This document shows, piece after piece, positions 33,115 through 42,021 of a stretch of DNA of 64,000 nucleotides. The notes beneath the pieces were generated by a model. The model was not told the DNA's origin. It saw nothing but the letters and a program-made list of their open reading frames with translations, and did not search any database. The position numbers were made by a program, and so were the translations under genes. The stretch is from Chakrabartyella piscis (GTDB taxonomy: Bacteria; Bacillota; Clostridia; Lachnospirales; Anaerotignaceae): assembly GCA_030067835.1 (NCBI GenBank), contig CP092441.1, forward strand, positions 1,984,001-2,048,000, given 5' to 3'. Every line of letters begins with the position of its first letter. Position 1 is the first letter of the stretch.

Positions 33115-34353
33115 TTATTTCACCTGTACATGCCGCATATCCAGTTCCCTGCTATAACGTACTGCATCAATGGAATGGTTGTTTTTATCTGGATAAAAAC
33201 TTTTAAATCCACCTTGACCATCGGCTTCGTATTCATACCCAGTGAATTCCAAAACCGTTTGTGGACAACTGATGGGATCTATGATGATTTCTTCCAAATC
33301 GCATAACCAACGCATTCCAAATCCTACACTATCGGCACCTTTTTTGGCACCAATTGCAGAGATTCCATATTCACAAATTTCAGCAATGGACTTCGGTTCT
33401 GCGCTATCACATACAACATTGAGCCCTCTTGGATTTTCTTCTAAAATTTCCTGTGCCAGCAACCGATTGCTCATGCCTCTTTTGTGAATTTCATAAAAAA
33501 TATACAGCTTTCGTCTTGTTTTGTCATAATGATTGACTGTGTAGTGTAGCGGGTCTACTGCATACCCCCAATCCAAACCTCTTGCAATTCTGTCAAACTG
33601 TTTGCGTTCTGTTTCTGTAATTTCTCTCACTTGGATGTTGTCAAAAATCTGCCCGCCACCACCAACTGCTTCTCCAAGATATTCATGTTGATAAGACAAT
33701 GGCTTTGTTTCTTTCGTATGCTCTGCTTCTGCAAAGAATGGTTCTCCAAGCCATGATTTTGGCATATCCAAATAGGTACTATGATGCACCAATGCGTCTT
33801 CACGTGGAAACAAAACTTCTTGGTTGACCCAATTACGCAAGCTTTTTGGTGGATTGTATGAGTAAAATGCCACAAATGTTTCTCCACCACGCATCAAACT
33901 TTGATTGATAGTTCTAATTTCTTCCATGCCTGAAAATTCATCCACTTCTTCATACCAAATAAACTTTGCATATCCCTTTTGGAACTTACTGGACTTGATT
34001 TTTCTTGGATTATCTGCTCCTCTGAAAATAATCTTTTGTCCTGTTTTGCGATATACAAGCTCTGGTACAGAAACTTTACGCTCCCAATATTCAGAAACAC
34101 CCAATTGACAAATTGCCCACCACAATTGTTCCATAACACTATCTTTTAAATAGGCAGCCACTTTTCTAAGAGCAACTCCATTTGCATTTTCATCCTCCAT
34201 CATACCTAAAATCATCTCAATCGCTACAAATGAAGATTTTCCGCTTCCTCTGCCACCTTTTAGCCAATAATGTGTGTGTTTATCTCCTCGAATATCACGA
34301 TGTATGGAATAAAATGTTGGTGCAACTAAATTTTTCAATCGAATTTCATTCAT
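33115..34353 (-). CDS. terminase large subunit (PBSX family)
   Basis: 412 residues. Walker A is LKGGRGSGKSSF (about 32-43), Walker B FIWYEEVDEF, and the C-terminal nuclease half holds ARGLDWGYAVDP, VVCDSAEPKSIAE and NNHSIDAVRYSRE acidic residues. The enzyme packages DNA into heads using ATP. PBSX-family terminases work by headful packaging, and PBSX itself fills heads with host DNA. It overlaps the small subunit gene by four bases. A paralogue of another subtype is at 45995. Confidence 0.95.
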   Translation of the reverse strand: MNEIRLKNLVAPTFYSIHRDIRGDKHTHYWLKGGRGSGKSSFVAIEMILGMMEDENANGVALRKVAAYLKDSVMEQLWWAICQLGVSEYWERKVSVPELVYRKTGQKIIFRGADNPRKIKSSKFQKGYAKFIWYEEVDEFSGMEEIRTINQSLMRGGETFVAFYSYNPPKSLRNWVNQEVLFPREDALVHHSTYLDMPKSWLGEPFFAEAEHTKETKPLSYQHEYLGEAVGGGGQIFDNIQVREITETERKQFDRIARGLDWGYAVDPLHYTVNHYDKTRRKLYIFYEIHKRGMSNRLLAQEILEENPRGLNVVCDSAEPKSIAEICEYGISAIGAKKGADSVGFGMRWLCDLEEIIIDPISCPQTVLEFTGYEYEADGQGGFKSFYPDKNNHSIDAVRYSRELDMRHVQVK

Positions 34354-34694
34354 GGAATATCATCTACAATCAAAACCCTTCTCTCATTTTCTGACTCGTT
34401 GTCTTTGTCAAACACCTTCATTCGTTTGCTGAGCATTTCTGCTGCCCGTAAGCGAATTCTCATATCATCTGACCCTTGCCCTCGCATAGCCTGTGTTAGA
34501 AAAGAGATGATTTCTTCCTCAATTCCAACATCACCACTATTGCCTTTGTACCTCTCAATTTCCTTTTGGATTTCTGGCTTTTCCAGTAGCTTTTTGGCGA
34601 TTCCTTTGTTTTTGAAACCTGCCATTTCCGCTGCATCTTCGACAGATTCACCCTCGCTACAAAAATAGCAAAACTTCCGTTGTCTTTCTGTCAT
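34350..34694 (-). CDS. terminase small subunit
   Basis: 114 residues from the ATG at 34694 with GGAGGAGGG before it. MTERQRKFCYFCSEGESVED followed by AGFKNKGIAKKLLEKPEIQK is the helix-turn-helix DNA-recognition part of small terminases; the C terminus is acidic. It chooses the DNA to be packaged. The longer open frame lacks a ribosome site. Confidence 0.88.
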   Translation of the reverse strand: MTERQRKFCYFCSEGESVEDAAEMAGFKNKGIAKKLLEKPEIQKEIERYKGNSGDVGIEEEIISFLTQAMRGQGSDDMRIRLRAAEMLSKRMKVFDKDNESENERRVLIVDDIP

Positions 34695-34778
34695 CCATCC
34701 CTCCTCCTTCTCAAAATCCTGTGCTCTTTGTTGCAATTACATCATACTACAAATAAAGTCCCAAAAAGTCCCATCTTT

Positions 34779-35207
34779 TCAGGATGATTTTTCCAATTTC
34801 TGGAATATACGATCTTGCAGACGAAAACAGCTGGATCTGCTCAAATGGGTTTTGATAGAAATATTGTCATAACTATATCCCTTTACAAAACGCAATTCCA
34901 AAAATTCACGTTCTTCTATGGGCAACCATTGGACACATCGATCAATGGATTGTTTGTCCTCGATAATTTCAGAAATCTCTCTTTCAATTCGTTGGATTTC
35001 CCTTTGAAAACATTGTGCAATCCCTTGTAATGCTTCGTTTTTTCCATATGCTTTCAATAAGACTTCATTCTCATTTTTCAGTGCCATAAGGCGATTCAAT
35101 TCTTCTTGTTTTTGTTCACAAAGATGTAATGCATTTCCCCAATTCAGCAATCTATTCTTCCATTTTTCTTTATCCATCTTTTCCATCTTTTGTAAATAAC
35201 GTTTCAT
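34779..35207 (-). CDS. sigma-region-4-like late regulator (ArpU/RinA type)
   Basis: 142 residues from the ATG at 35207, with GGAGGTG before it. A long coiled-coil region (QKQEELNRLMALKNENEVLL, QREIQRIEREISEIIEDKQ) is followed by a region-4-type helix-turn-helix (LPIEEREFLELRFVKGYSYD, SIKTHLSRSSCFRLQ). Such proteins switch on late operons in phages of Gram-positive bacteria. It is the first gene of region 1 and the only regulator in it, so it could be the host control point. Confidence 0.75.
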   Translation of the reverse strand: MKRYLQKMEKMDKEKWKNRLLNWGNALHLCEQKQEELNRLMALKNENEVLLKAYGKNEALQGIAQCFQREIQRIEREISEIIEDKQSIDRCVQWLPIEEREFLELRFVKGYSYDNISIKTHLSRSSCFRLQDRIFQKLEKSS

Positions 35208-35275
35208 CTGAGCACCTCCAATTCTACGATTCATGTATAAGAACACCTGTTTCCTTTATGCGAATATTTGTTCTT

Positions 35276-35305
35276 ATAATATATCAAAACACCATATTTT
35301 GTCAA
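35276..35305 (-). promoter_or_regulatory. promoter of the phage-derived operon
   Basis: Minus-strand TTGACA (35300-35305) and TATTAT (35276-35281) with an 18-base spacer; TATATT two bases earlier is an alternative -10. It is the only good promoter seen upstream of the operon. Confidence 0.6.
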
Positions 35306-35365
35306 TATATTTTATAGAATTACACGTTTTGTGATATTTTTACTGAAAATTTTCTGTATCGTGCA

Positions 35366-35402
35366 TAAAAAAAGAGACCCTATATTTCCTATAGAGTCCC
35401 AT
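35366..35402 (-). terminator. terminator of deoB
   Basis: Minus-strand GACTCTATA and TATAGGGTC pair around GGAAA, followed by TCTTTTTTT. It isolates the nucleoside gene from the phage operon. Confidence 0.8.
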
Positions 35403-35457
35403 TTCGTGTCAAAATGTGTCATTTCATTTCTAAAATTCCACTTGATTCACTACCATT

Positions 35458-36636
35458 TTATTTTAAAATATCTTTTAAGAAACTTTCACCTTTGAAGTTT
35501 GCCCCCAAATCCAAATATTCAGACACTGTTTGACCAATATCTGCAAAGGATTTACGCACCCCCAAATCAACACCTTGTTTCACATGCTTGCCAACCACAA
35601 GCATTGGTACATATTCTCTGGAGTGATCTGTACTTGCTGTTGTTGGATCGCAACCATGGTCTGCTGTTACAATCAAAATATCTTCATCGTGCATTGCTGC
35701 CATAATTTCTGGCAACTTACCATCAAAGTATTCCAATGCTTTAGCATAACCTTCCACATCATTTCTATGACCATACATCATGTCGGTATCCACCAAGTTT
35801 GTAAACAAGATGCCTTCAAATTCTTCTTTTGTATAGAAAATTGTTTTTTCAATACCATCTGCATTATTTGTGGTGTGATCTGCACGAGTAATGCCACGAT
35901 GTTCAAAGATATCTTCAATTTTACCAATTGCCGTGACATTGAGTCCTTTTTCTTTCGCCAAGTCTAGCATAGTCACGCCTGTTGGTTCCAAAGAGAAATC
36001 TTTTCTATTTTTGGTACGAGTATATGCACCTGAATCGCCCACAAATGGTCTTGCAATGACACGAGCCACTGCATGTTCACCACAAAGCATTTTTCTTGCT
36101 TTTTCACACATATCATAGAGTTGTTCCACAGAAATCACTTCTTCATGAGCTGCAATTTGGAACACACTATCAGCTGAAGTGTAAACGATTGGATAGCCTG
36201 TTTTCACATGCTCATCACCCAATTGTTCAATGATTGCAGTACCAGAAGCTGCACAGTTACCCAATGTTTTGGTGCCAATCAATGCTTCAAATTCATCCAT
36301 CACTTCTTTTGGGAAACCAGTTTCTGTGTAAGTTGGAAATGGTTTTTCTGTGATGATACCAGCAATTTCCCAATGACCTGTTGTGGTATCTTTACCAATA
36401 GAAGTTTCTGCCAATTTGCAATAAACACCCTTTGGTTCTTCCACTTTTCCAAGCGTATGCACTTCTTCACCTGTAATATTGCCAAGACCCAAAGCACACA
36501 TGTTGGGAAGTGACATAGATGGATAGTTTTTCTTGATATTCACCAAGGTATTGCTACCCACATCACCAAAATCTGCTGCATCTGGCAATTCACCAATGCC
36601 AACGCTATCTAGTACAATAATAATCGTTCTTTTCAT
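35458..36636 (-). CDS. deoB: phosphopentomutase
   Basis: 392 residues, alkaline-phosphatase superfamily. It interconverts ribose (or deoxyribose) 1- and 5-phosphates. Metal ligands are visible: the N-terminal [30 protein letters not shown] and [19 protein letters not shown] near the C terminus. Start ATG has AGGAAGAG upstream. With pdp upstream it handles pentose phosphate released from nucleosides. The gap to pdp (270 bases) contains hairpin repeats, so the two may be transcribed separately. Confidence 0.96.
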   Translation of the reverse strand: MKRTIIIVLDSVGIGELPDAADFGDVGSNTLVNIKKNYPSMSLPNMCALGLGNITGEEVHTLGKVEEPKGVYCKLAETSIGKDTTTGHWEIAGIITEKPFPTYTETGFPKEVMDEFEALIGTKTLGNCAASGTAIIEQLGDEHVKTGYPIVYTSADSVFQIAAHEEVISVEQLYDMCEKARKMLCGEHAVARVIARPFVGDSGAYTRTKNRKDFSLEPTGVTMLDLAKEKGLNVTAIGKIEDIFEHRGITRADHTTNNADGIEKTIFYTKEEFEGILFTNLVDTDMMYGHRNDVEGYAKALEYFDGKLPEIMAAMHDEDILIVTADHGCDPTTASTDHSREYVPMLVVGKHVKQGVDLGVRKSFADIGQTVSEYLDLGANFKGESFLKDILK

Positions 36637-36726
36637 ATACTCTTCCTTTCTTGTTTATACAATACATTTATCCTATTTCGTTTTTCTTCCAATTGATAAA
36701 GATAACGAACCTGTTTTTGCTTTCAA

Positions 36727-36840
36727 TTATGCTTATAACCTGTAGGATGACGGTACGATGAGGGTATCGTACTCTACAATTGCATTTTTGTGTTTTGTAG
36801 CATTCATAACGGGATGTCGAGGACGCCATCCCCTACAATA
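36727..36840. repeat. two hairpin repeats plus a boundary motif
   Basis: ATGCTTATAACCTGTAG, also the left edge of the long repeats L1 and L2, leads into a unit with GGTACGAT and ATCGTAC arms. A second unit, CGGGATG..CATCCCCTAC (36809-36836), is identical over its core to the one inside L1 at 10708-10738. Confidence 0.65.
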
Positions 36841-36905
36841 CAATACACATTATATAACTAATCTTACGTAATATTACAATACTCATTCATCCTTCATTGC
36901 ATTTT

Positions 36906-38213
36906 TTATTCTGATAGTATTTTCAAAATGAGTGGTGGCAATTCACCTTTTGTATCATCTACTGTGATGGCATCCAAAATGTATTGTCCAGCAGAAGCAC
37001 ACATTTTTTCTGTTTCTGCATAGATTTCTGCCAAAATATCGCCTATTTCCAGATAATCACCCAAACGTTTTTTGAGGATGATACCTGCACCAAAATCCAA
37101 TTCTTGACCTTTGAATGCACGTCCTGCACCTGTTTCCAAGGAAGCACGCCCAATCAAAGCAGTGTTCATTTCATTCAAATAACCTGATTGTTCCACCAAA
37201 ATTTCTTTTTTACATTTGGAAGCTGGAAGCAAAGAATAGTCGTCAATGACATTCACATCGCCACCTTGTTGCAACAAAAGTTCTTTGAATTTTGCAAGAC
37301 CTTCACCATTTTGAATTTGACCCAAAAGCAAAGCTTTGCCTTCTTCCACTGTGGATACATGTTCTGCCAACAACAGCATATGCGCACCCAAAACAAGGGA
37401 TACTTCCAACAAATCCCCCTGTACATTGCCCTTCAAAACTTCAATGGCTTCAATGACTTCCAAGCTATTGCCAATATACATACCCAAAGGTTGATCCATA
37501 CCACTAATGACAGCAGTTACTTTTCTGCCTACATGACGACCCATATCTGCCATGATACCAGCCAACAATTCCGCTTGTTCCAATGTCTGCATAAAGGCAC
37601 CGCTACCACATTTGACATCCAAAACAATGCCATCTGCTCCAGCTGCAATCTTTTTGGACATGATACTGGCTGCAATCAATGGAATGGAATCTACAGTTCC
37701 AGTCACATCTCGTAATGCATACAATTTTTGATCTGCTGGTGCCAAATCTGCTGTTTGCCCCATAATTACAATATTAGTTTTTTGCGCATATGCAATTGCT
37801 TGTTCTTCAGAAACACTGATATCAAAGTTTGGAATAGACTCCAATTTATCCAAGGTGCCACCAGAGAAACCAAGGCCACGTCCACTCATTTTCACCACAG
37901 GTACACCAACAGATGCCACAAGAGGTGCCAAAATCAAAGTTGTGGTATCAGCAACACCGCCAGTGCTATGTTTGTCTGCTTTGAAACCAGCAATATCTGT
38001 GAAGTCTACCATACCGCCAGATTTCGCCATTTCCATAGTCAAACAAGCTGTTTCTTCCACATCCATTTTTTGGAAGAATACCGCCATAAGAAATGCAGAA
38101 ATTTGATAATCTGCCAAAGAACCGTCTGTTACACCCTTAACAAAAAATTGAATTTCCTCGTTGGTCAATTTGTTGCCATCTCGCTTTTTGATGATGATAT
38201 CTACAATATTCAT
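36906..38213 (-). CDS. pdp: pyrimidine-nucleoside phosphorylase
   Basis: 435 residues. It splits uridine or thymidine with phosphate into base and (deoxy)ribose 1-phosphate, the substrate of DeoB downstream. Family signature SGRGLGFSGGTLDKLESIPN is present, together with KHSTGGVADTTTL and DGIVLDVKCGSGAFM. Length is standard for Pdp/DeoA. AGGAGG precedes the ATG. Both genes point the same way. Confidence 0.95.
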   Translation of the reverse strand: MNIVDIIIKKRDGNKLTNEEIQFFVKGVTDGSLADYQISAFLMAVFFQKMDVEETACLTMEMAKSGGMVDFTDIAGFKADKHSTGGVADTTTLILAPLVASVGVPVVKMSGRGLGFSGGTLDKLESIPNFDISVSEEQAIAYAQKTNIVIMGQTADLAPADQKLYALRDVTGTVDSIPLIAASIMSKKIAAGADGIVLDVKCGSGAFMQTLEQAELLAGIMADMGRHVGRKVTAVISGMDQPLGMYIGNSLEVIEAIEVLKGNVQGDLLEVSLVLGAHMLLLAEHVSTVEEGKALLLGQIQNGEGLAKFKELLLQQGGDVNVIDDYSLLPASKCKKEILVEQSGYLNEMNTALIGRASLETGAGRAFKGQELDFGAGIILKKRLGDYLEIGDILAEIYAETEKMCASAGQYILDAITVDDTKGELPPLILKILSE

Positions 38214-38268
38214 ATGTTGCCTCCTGTCTAAATCCTATTTATGTTAATTTCAAAAAACACATATTGTT

Positions 38269-39216
38269 TTATGGGGAAATGATTTCCAATTCAGTTCCAT
38301 ATGCTGCTAGATATTCTTCTCTATACATTGCTGTTGTATCATAAATTATATCACCATTTGGTGCAAAAATTCTGACAATATCATACGATGAGGATATATA
38401 TTCATCGGTTCCAGCCACATAATATTCCAGTGGATATTGATGTATCAATCCAAATTTGTCAATCGCCACAACATAGGTTGCAAATATCTGTCCATTTGTC
38501 AATTCAAAGGTTTCATCAACTGGGCAAATATATTCTCCCATATTGTATTCATTCAAATCAATCTCCACTTCATTTATCTTTTCAGCATCAATATATGTCA
38601 CATATCGAACCGATGCAAAGTCTTGCAAATCCCCATCTATAAAAAACTTCCCATTTTGCTGGTATTTTACGCTATCAGAAGTATATGATATGACACTGCC
38701 ACTGCTCAGCATATTCACATATAACCTTGGAATCAATTCATCTACCAAGCCATACAAACGAAGTCCGTTATCTTGGGTAATTCGTTGTACTCCATCTTCT
38801 TCTATGATAATAGTTGGAAAAATTTCATCGCCTGTTAGTGCAAATGCTTTTGTACCAGAATATGTTGTATCCTCTTTGGAAAGCAAAATGGTTTCATCTG
38901 CAAACGCAAGGGACACCATCATATCATCTGTCACCTGTTTGGGTTGCACCACAAATGTAATCGGAATGATCAATGTATCACTATCAAATGCTCCAAAAAT
39001 CACATCAACATCGTGTATGATGCTCGCTTTTTCTGCAAGCTTTGCATCTACATCTGTATAAATGTTATTTATATTGTTGTTGAGTGTTTGCTCCACATCA
39101 TTGATTTCATTTCGCACACTTTGTATCTCTCCAGCAAGGTCTTCTATCAATTGAAAGGAAGAAAACTGTAGTGCACACAATATTGCAATTACGATATATG
39201 ATAGTTTCTGTTTCAC
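38269..39216 (-). CDS. membrane-anchored protein of unknown function
   Basis: 315 residues, starting at a GTG (39216) with GAGGTG just before it; an ATG four codons upstream has no ribosome site. One N-terminal hydrophobic segment (LSYIVIAILCALQFSSF) is followed by a coiled coil (EIQSVRNEINDVEQTLNNNI) and about 230 residues of beta-rich sequence outside the membrane. There is no known catalytic motif. I do not recognise the family. It lies between pdp and the repeat-rich edge of region 2, with no partner gene. Confidence 0.65.
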   Translation of the reverse strand: MKQKLSYIVIAILCALQFSSFQLIEDLAGEIQSVRNEINDVEQTLNNNINNIYTDVDAKLAEKASIIHDVDVIFGAFDSDTLIIPITFVVQPKQVTDDMMVSLAFADETILLSKEDTTYSGTKAFALTGDEIFPTIIIEEDGVQRITQDNGLRLYGLVDELIPRLYVNMLSSGSVISYTSDSVKYQQNGKFFIDGDLQDFASVRYVTYIDAEKINEVEIDLNEYNMGEYICPVDETFELTNGQIFATYVVAIDKFGLIHQYPLEYYVAGTDEYISSSYDIVRIFAPNGDIIYDTTAMYREEYLAAYGTELEIISP

Positions 39217-39276
39217 GATACACCTCATTTCTAACGATATAAATCATTGGTCTTGATAACTTTCTGATACATAAAA

Positions 39277-39595
39277 TGCTTATATTCTGTAGTAGGGATA
39301 GTGAACAGTGATCAGATAAAACCATAAAATCAATGTATTTTGTAGGGGTGACGTTTCGTTACCCATAGTGCAACGCATTTCAGTTTTTGGTTTTGTAGAA
39401 TTTTGGAGCAAAGCTCCAAGAGGTTTCCATGCCCCACCCGTTTGGTTTGTGGCTGCTCATGACGGGCACCCACACAGGGGTACCCCTACAAGTACATCAT
39501 ATTTATAGTTTCGGTTTTCGTAGGGGCGACCAGTGGTCGCCCGTTCAAAAAACAGCGGTTGACTTATGATGGGAGGACATGGAAACCCTCCCCCA
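39277..39595. repeat. cluster of nested repeats at the left edge of region 2
   Basis: The gap holds the boundary motif ATGCTTATATTCTGTAGT (39277), a GTAGGGGTGACGTTTCGT unit (39344), the hairpin TTGGAGCAAAGCTCCAA (39402), a CGGGCACCC..GGTACCCCTAC unit (39457), and the perfect GGGCGACC..GGTCGCCC unit (39517). An outer inverted pair, AGGTTTCCATG (39421) and CATGGAAACCCT (39578), encloses the last two. Confidence 0.65.
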
Positions 39596-39716
39596 CTTCT
39601 CTGCTTTACAATCATTTTATTATACCACATTTACTATGAACTCTCAACCCCTTGAAAACACTGGCTTTTCCGTTAATGTGTTACTAACGTGTTAATAGTT
39701 CAATAGTGTTTAACGG

Positions 39717-40277
39717 TCATTTTGTCAGTTCTGCCAATCCGGAAAGAGTGACCACAAACCATTCAAAGTCCTTTGCTTCCATGGGTGCCATTCTCCAATG
39801 ATTCCAGTCTCGCCACTGTGAAAAGATGGTGTTGCCCAGGGTTTGCAGGTCAAGTTGGTTCAATTCTCGCTGATTGAATTGCAGATCATCCATATGGCTG
39901 TGAGGAAATTGTCGGTTGAAGGATTCTCCACAATCCATGATGAAGCCAAGGTCTGCTAAACCTTCACCGACAAATTCAATATCTTCAAAAAAGTAGAATG
40001 GCACAGTTTCATAATGCTTGTACAGTTCAATCCAAACCAGAGCGAATTGATGTATCTTCTTTGGGTTCGCCAAAGGAACAATCTTAATACCTGACATGGG
40101 TGGTCTTTCTATGAAGATTCTATCACCATCAAAGGACAGTTCGACCCCTCTTTTTTCAATGTTCACATTCATTTGGTCAAGCCATTTTTTAGGCAAGGAA
40201 ATCTTGCAATTATAAGAATTGCTGCTTGCGTTTCCCCCTGCCTTTGCCATAATGACATTTGCTGATCTGGTTTCCAT
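39717..40277 (-). CDS. AbrB/MazE-like DNA-binding protein
   Basis: 186 residues. Residues about 18-58 (SNSYNCKISLPKKWLDQMNV, then GVELSFDGDRIFIERP) form an AbrB/SpoVT-type swapped-hairpin domain. The remaining 125 residues are a helical extension rich in Trp and Phe with no family I can name. Similar proteins are common on plasmids and integrative elements of Lachnospirales. No toxin partner is adjacent, so an antitoxin role is not supported. GGGGGT precedes the ATG. Confidence 0.65.
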   Translation of the reverse strand: METRSANVIMAKAGGNASSNSYNCKISLPKKWLDQMNVNIEKRGVELSFDGDRIFIERPPMSGIKIVPLANPKKIHQFALVWIELYKHYETVPFYFFEDIEFVGEGLADLGFIMDCGESFNRQFPHSHMDDLQFNQRELNQLDLQTLGNTIFSQWRDWNHWRMAPMEAKDFEWFVVTLSGLAELTK

Positions 40278-40366
40278 GAAGATACCCCCTTTTGAACTAA
40301 GTTCAGTTTCTATGAACTATTATAAACTATTGGTTACCAATAGTCAAGGGGTGCTGAATATTTACA

Positions 40367-41893
40367 TTAAGATTCCTTTTTCTTGACCACCATAATCACC
40401 ACTAGAGCCCCCAACAATGCAATTTGAATTAGTTCATACAAGTCCATTGAACTTGCTTCAGGCTGTTCAGGCACGATGGGTGCATCAACTGTAACAGGTG
40501 CTTCCTGTGTGTTGGCATTCACAACAATGTTGTACCCTTCTTCCGTGACCTCGAAGATACAATCTGAATTGTTTGCTTCTATCTTCATGTTCTTTTGGGT
40601 AGGCTGTGCATCGGTTGCCGTGGGAGTAGGTACAGAAGGTGCTTCAATGATGATGGTATCTGGTGCAGGAACGCTTGTGGAAGGCTCTGATTTCAGTTCA
40701 GTGGTGTAATAGTTGTTGACTGTTGCTGTGGGACTTGCCCCTGAATAGTCTGTGTTCACATCTGAATTATCTTCATTGCTGTATGAATTATCATTGGTAG
40801 TTGTGGTATTACTTGGAACAATGACTGGTGCATCATTGTCATCCTTATCCGCTTCAGGTGTGGGTTCTGGTGTAGGTGTAGGTTCAGGTTTGACTTCTGG
40901 TTCTGGTTTTGGATCAGGTGTGGGTTCTGGTTCTGGTTCAACTTCAGGTTCAGGGGTAGGTTCTGGTTCAGGCTTTTCCACATACTCTATCTTCCAGTAT
41001 GTAAAGTGGTCAGAACTTTCAGTGGCAAATTGGTCTTCAATCCAACCAAGAACAATCACTTCTTCCTGCCCATATATGCCTTGAATGATGGATGTTTTCA
41101 TTTCAGGTTCAAATGTGCCTTCACTGGCTACATCTGCACCACCATTAGGGGCGGTGTTATATATGATTTTGGTATTGTCCAAGGTTAAAGAACCGCTATT
41201 TGAAATTGCACCGCCAATTTTTCCTGATTCATTGTCAATGATGGTGCAACCTTCAATATGGCAAGTCGCTTCAGCATTACCAATGTTGATTGCACCACCA
41301 CGCTCCACCGATGAACCGCCTTGTAACACACAATCCACTAGATTCAGTGATACTTCCCATGTTACGGCAATATGCCCACCAGTGCTTGATGAATTATCTT
41401 GGAATGTGCATCGTTCCAAGTAGGTGTTGCCACTTCTGATTTGCATTGCACCCCCTGCATAGGGGTTATGGCAATTTATGAATGTGCAGTCATAGAAGTA
41501 GGCTTCCCCATAGGCTATGACGAAAGAATCAGATTCAATATCTGCACCGTCAAAGGTTACATTGTCAAATTGGCATGAAGCACCAGGTTCTGAAGAATAA
41601 ATCAGTCCTGTATCACTACCAGTGTCCATTCGCTTCAGTGTCAAGTGCTTATCAGGATAACCCAATGCAACACCATCGTGAATGTCAATGTACGCTGCAA
41701 TACCAATAGTGTCACCGTCTTCAGCTTCTTCCATAGCAAGGCGAAGTTCGTCAAAATCATGTACTTGAATGATTTCTTCTTCCTGCTCTGCATCCACTGC
41801 TTGCACCTGCACGATGGTACAGGTAAAGAACACCATCACCAAAGATAGTGATAGTAAAATGTGTTTCCATTTTCGTTGATTTGTCTTTTTCAT
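40367..41893 (-). CDS. secreted beta-helix surface protein with Pro-Glu stalk
   Basis: 508 residues from the ATG at 41893, preceded by ACGGAGG. A signal peptide (KWKHILLSLSLVMVFFTCTI, cut near VQA) is followed by about 200 residues of parallel beta-helix repeats (GAMQIRSGNTYLERCTF, GGAINIGNAEATCHIEGCTI, GGAISNSGSLTLDNTKI). Then come a Pro-Glu stalk (PEPTPEPEVEPEPEPTP), a Ser/Thr-rich linker and one C-terminal membrane helix ending in KKKES. It is probably displayed on the cell wall as an adhesin or polysaccharide-binding protein. It is cargo of region 2, since no phage particle gene lies beyond it. Confidence 0.8.
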   Translation of the reverse strand: MKKTNQRKWKHILLSLSLVMVFFTCTIVQVQAVDAEQEEEIIQVHDFDELRLAMEEAEDGDTIGIAAYIDIHDGVALGYPDKHLTLKRMDTGSDTGLIYSSEPGASCQFDNVTFDGADIESDSFVIAYGEAYFYDCTFINCHNPYAGGAMQIRSGNTYLERCTFQDNSSSTGGHIAVTWEVSLNLVDCVLQGGSSVERGGAINIGNAEATCHIEGCTIIDNESGKIGGAISNSGSLTLDNTKIIYNTAPNGGADVASEGTFEPEMKTSIIQGIYGQEEVIVLGWIEDQFATESSDHFTYWKIEYVEKPEPEPTPEPEVEPEPEPTPDPKPEPEVKPEPTPTPEPTPEADKDDNDAPVIVPSNTTTTNDNSYSNEDNSDVNTDYSGASPTATVNNYYTTELKSEPSTSVPAPDTIIIEAPSVPTPTATDAQPTQKNMKIEANNSDCIFEVTEEGYNIVVNANTQEAPVTVDAPIVPEQPEASSMDLYELIQIALLGALVVIMVVKKKES

Positions 41894-42021
41894 TTGAATG
41901 TTCCTCCGTAAAGTATAATAGGGTTGATTTGACATCATATCCTATTATACTACGGCATTCTACTGATTGTCCTGCCATAACGGCACTATTGGGAGTGCAA
42001 CTACACACCCCTACACAAATC

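Larger units (their letters stand above)
21381..35305 (-). mobile_element. compact PBSX-like phage-derived operon (region 1)
   Basis: Twenty genes on one strand, many overlapping by a few bases, run from a late regulator through packaging, head, tail and baseplate. No integrase, excisionase, repressor, replication, lysis or fibre gene is present and no flanking att repeat was seen. Codon use (TTG leucine, CAA glutamine, few CTG) resembles the neighbouring host genes and differs from region 2. A copy of the intergenic hairpin repeat sits inside it. It looks like a long-resident, possibly domesticated particle locus between secG and deoB. Confidence 0.8.

Noticed and set aside
39717-40277. Toxin-antitoxin pair with the AbrB-like protein
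   Set aside because: No small toxin gene is adjacent on either side.
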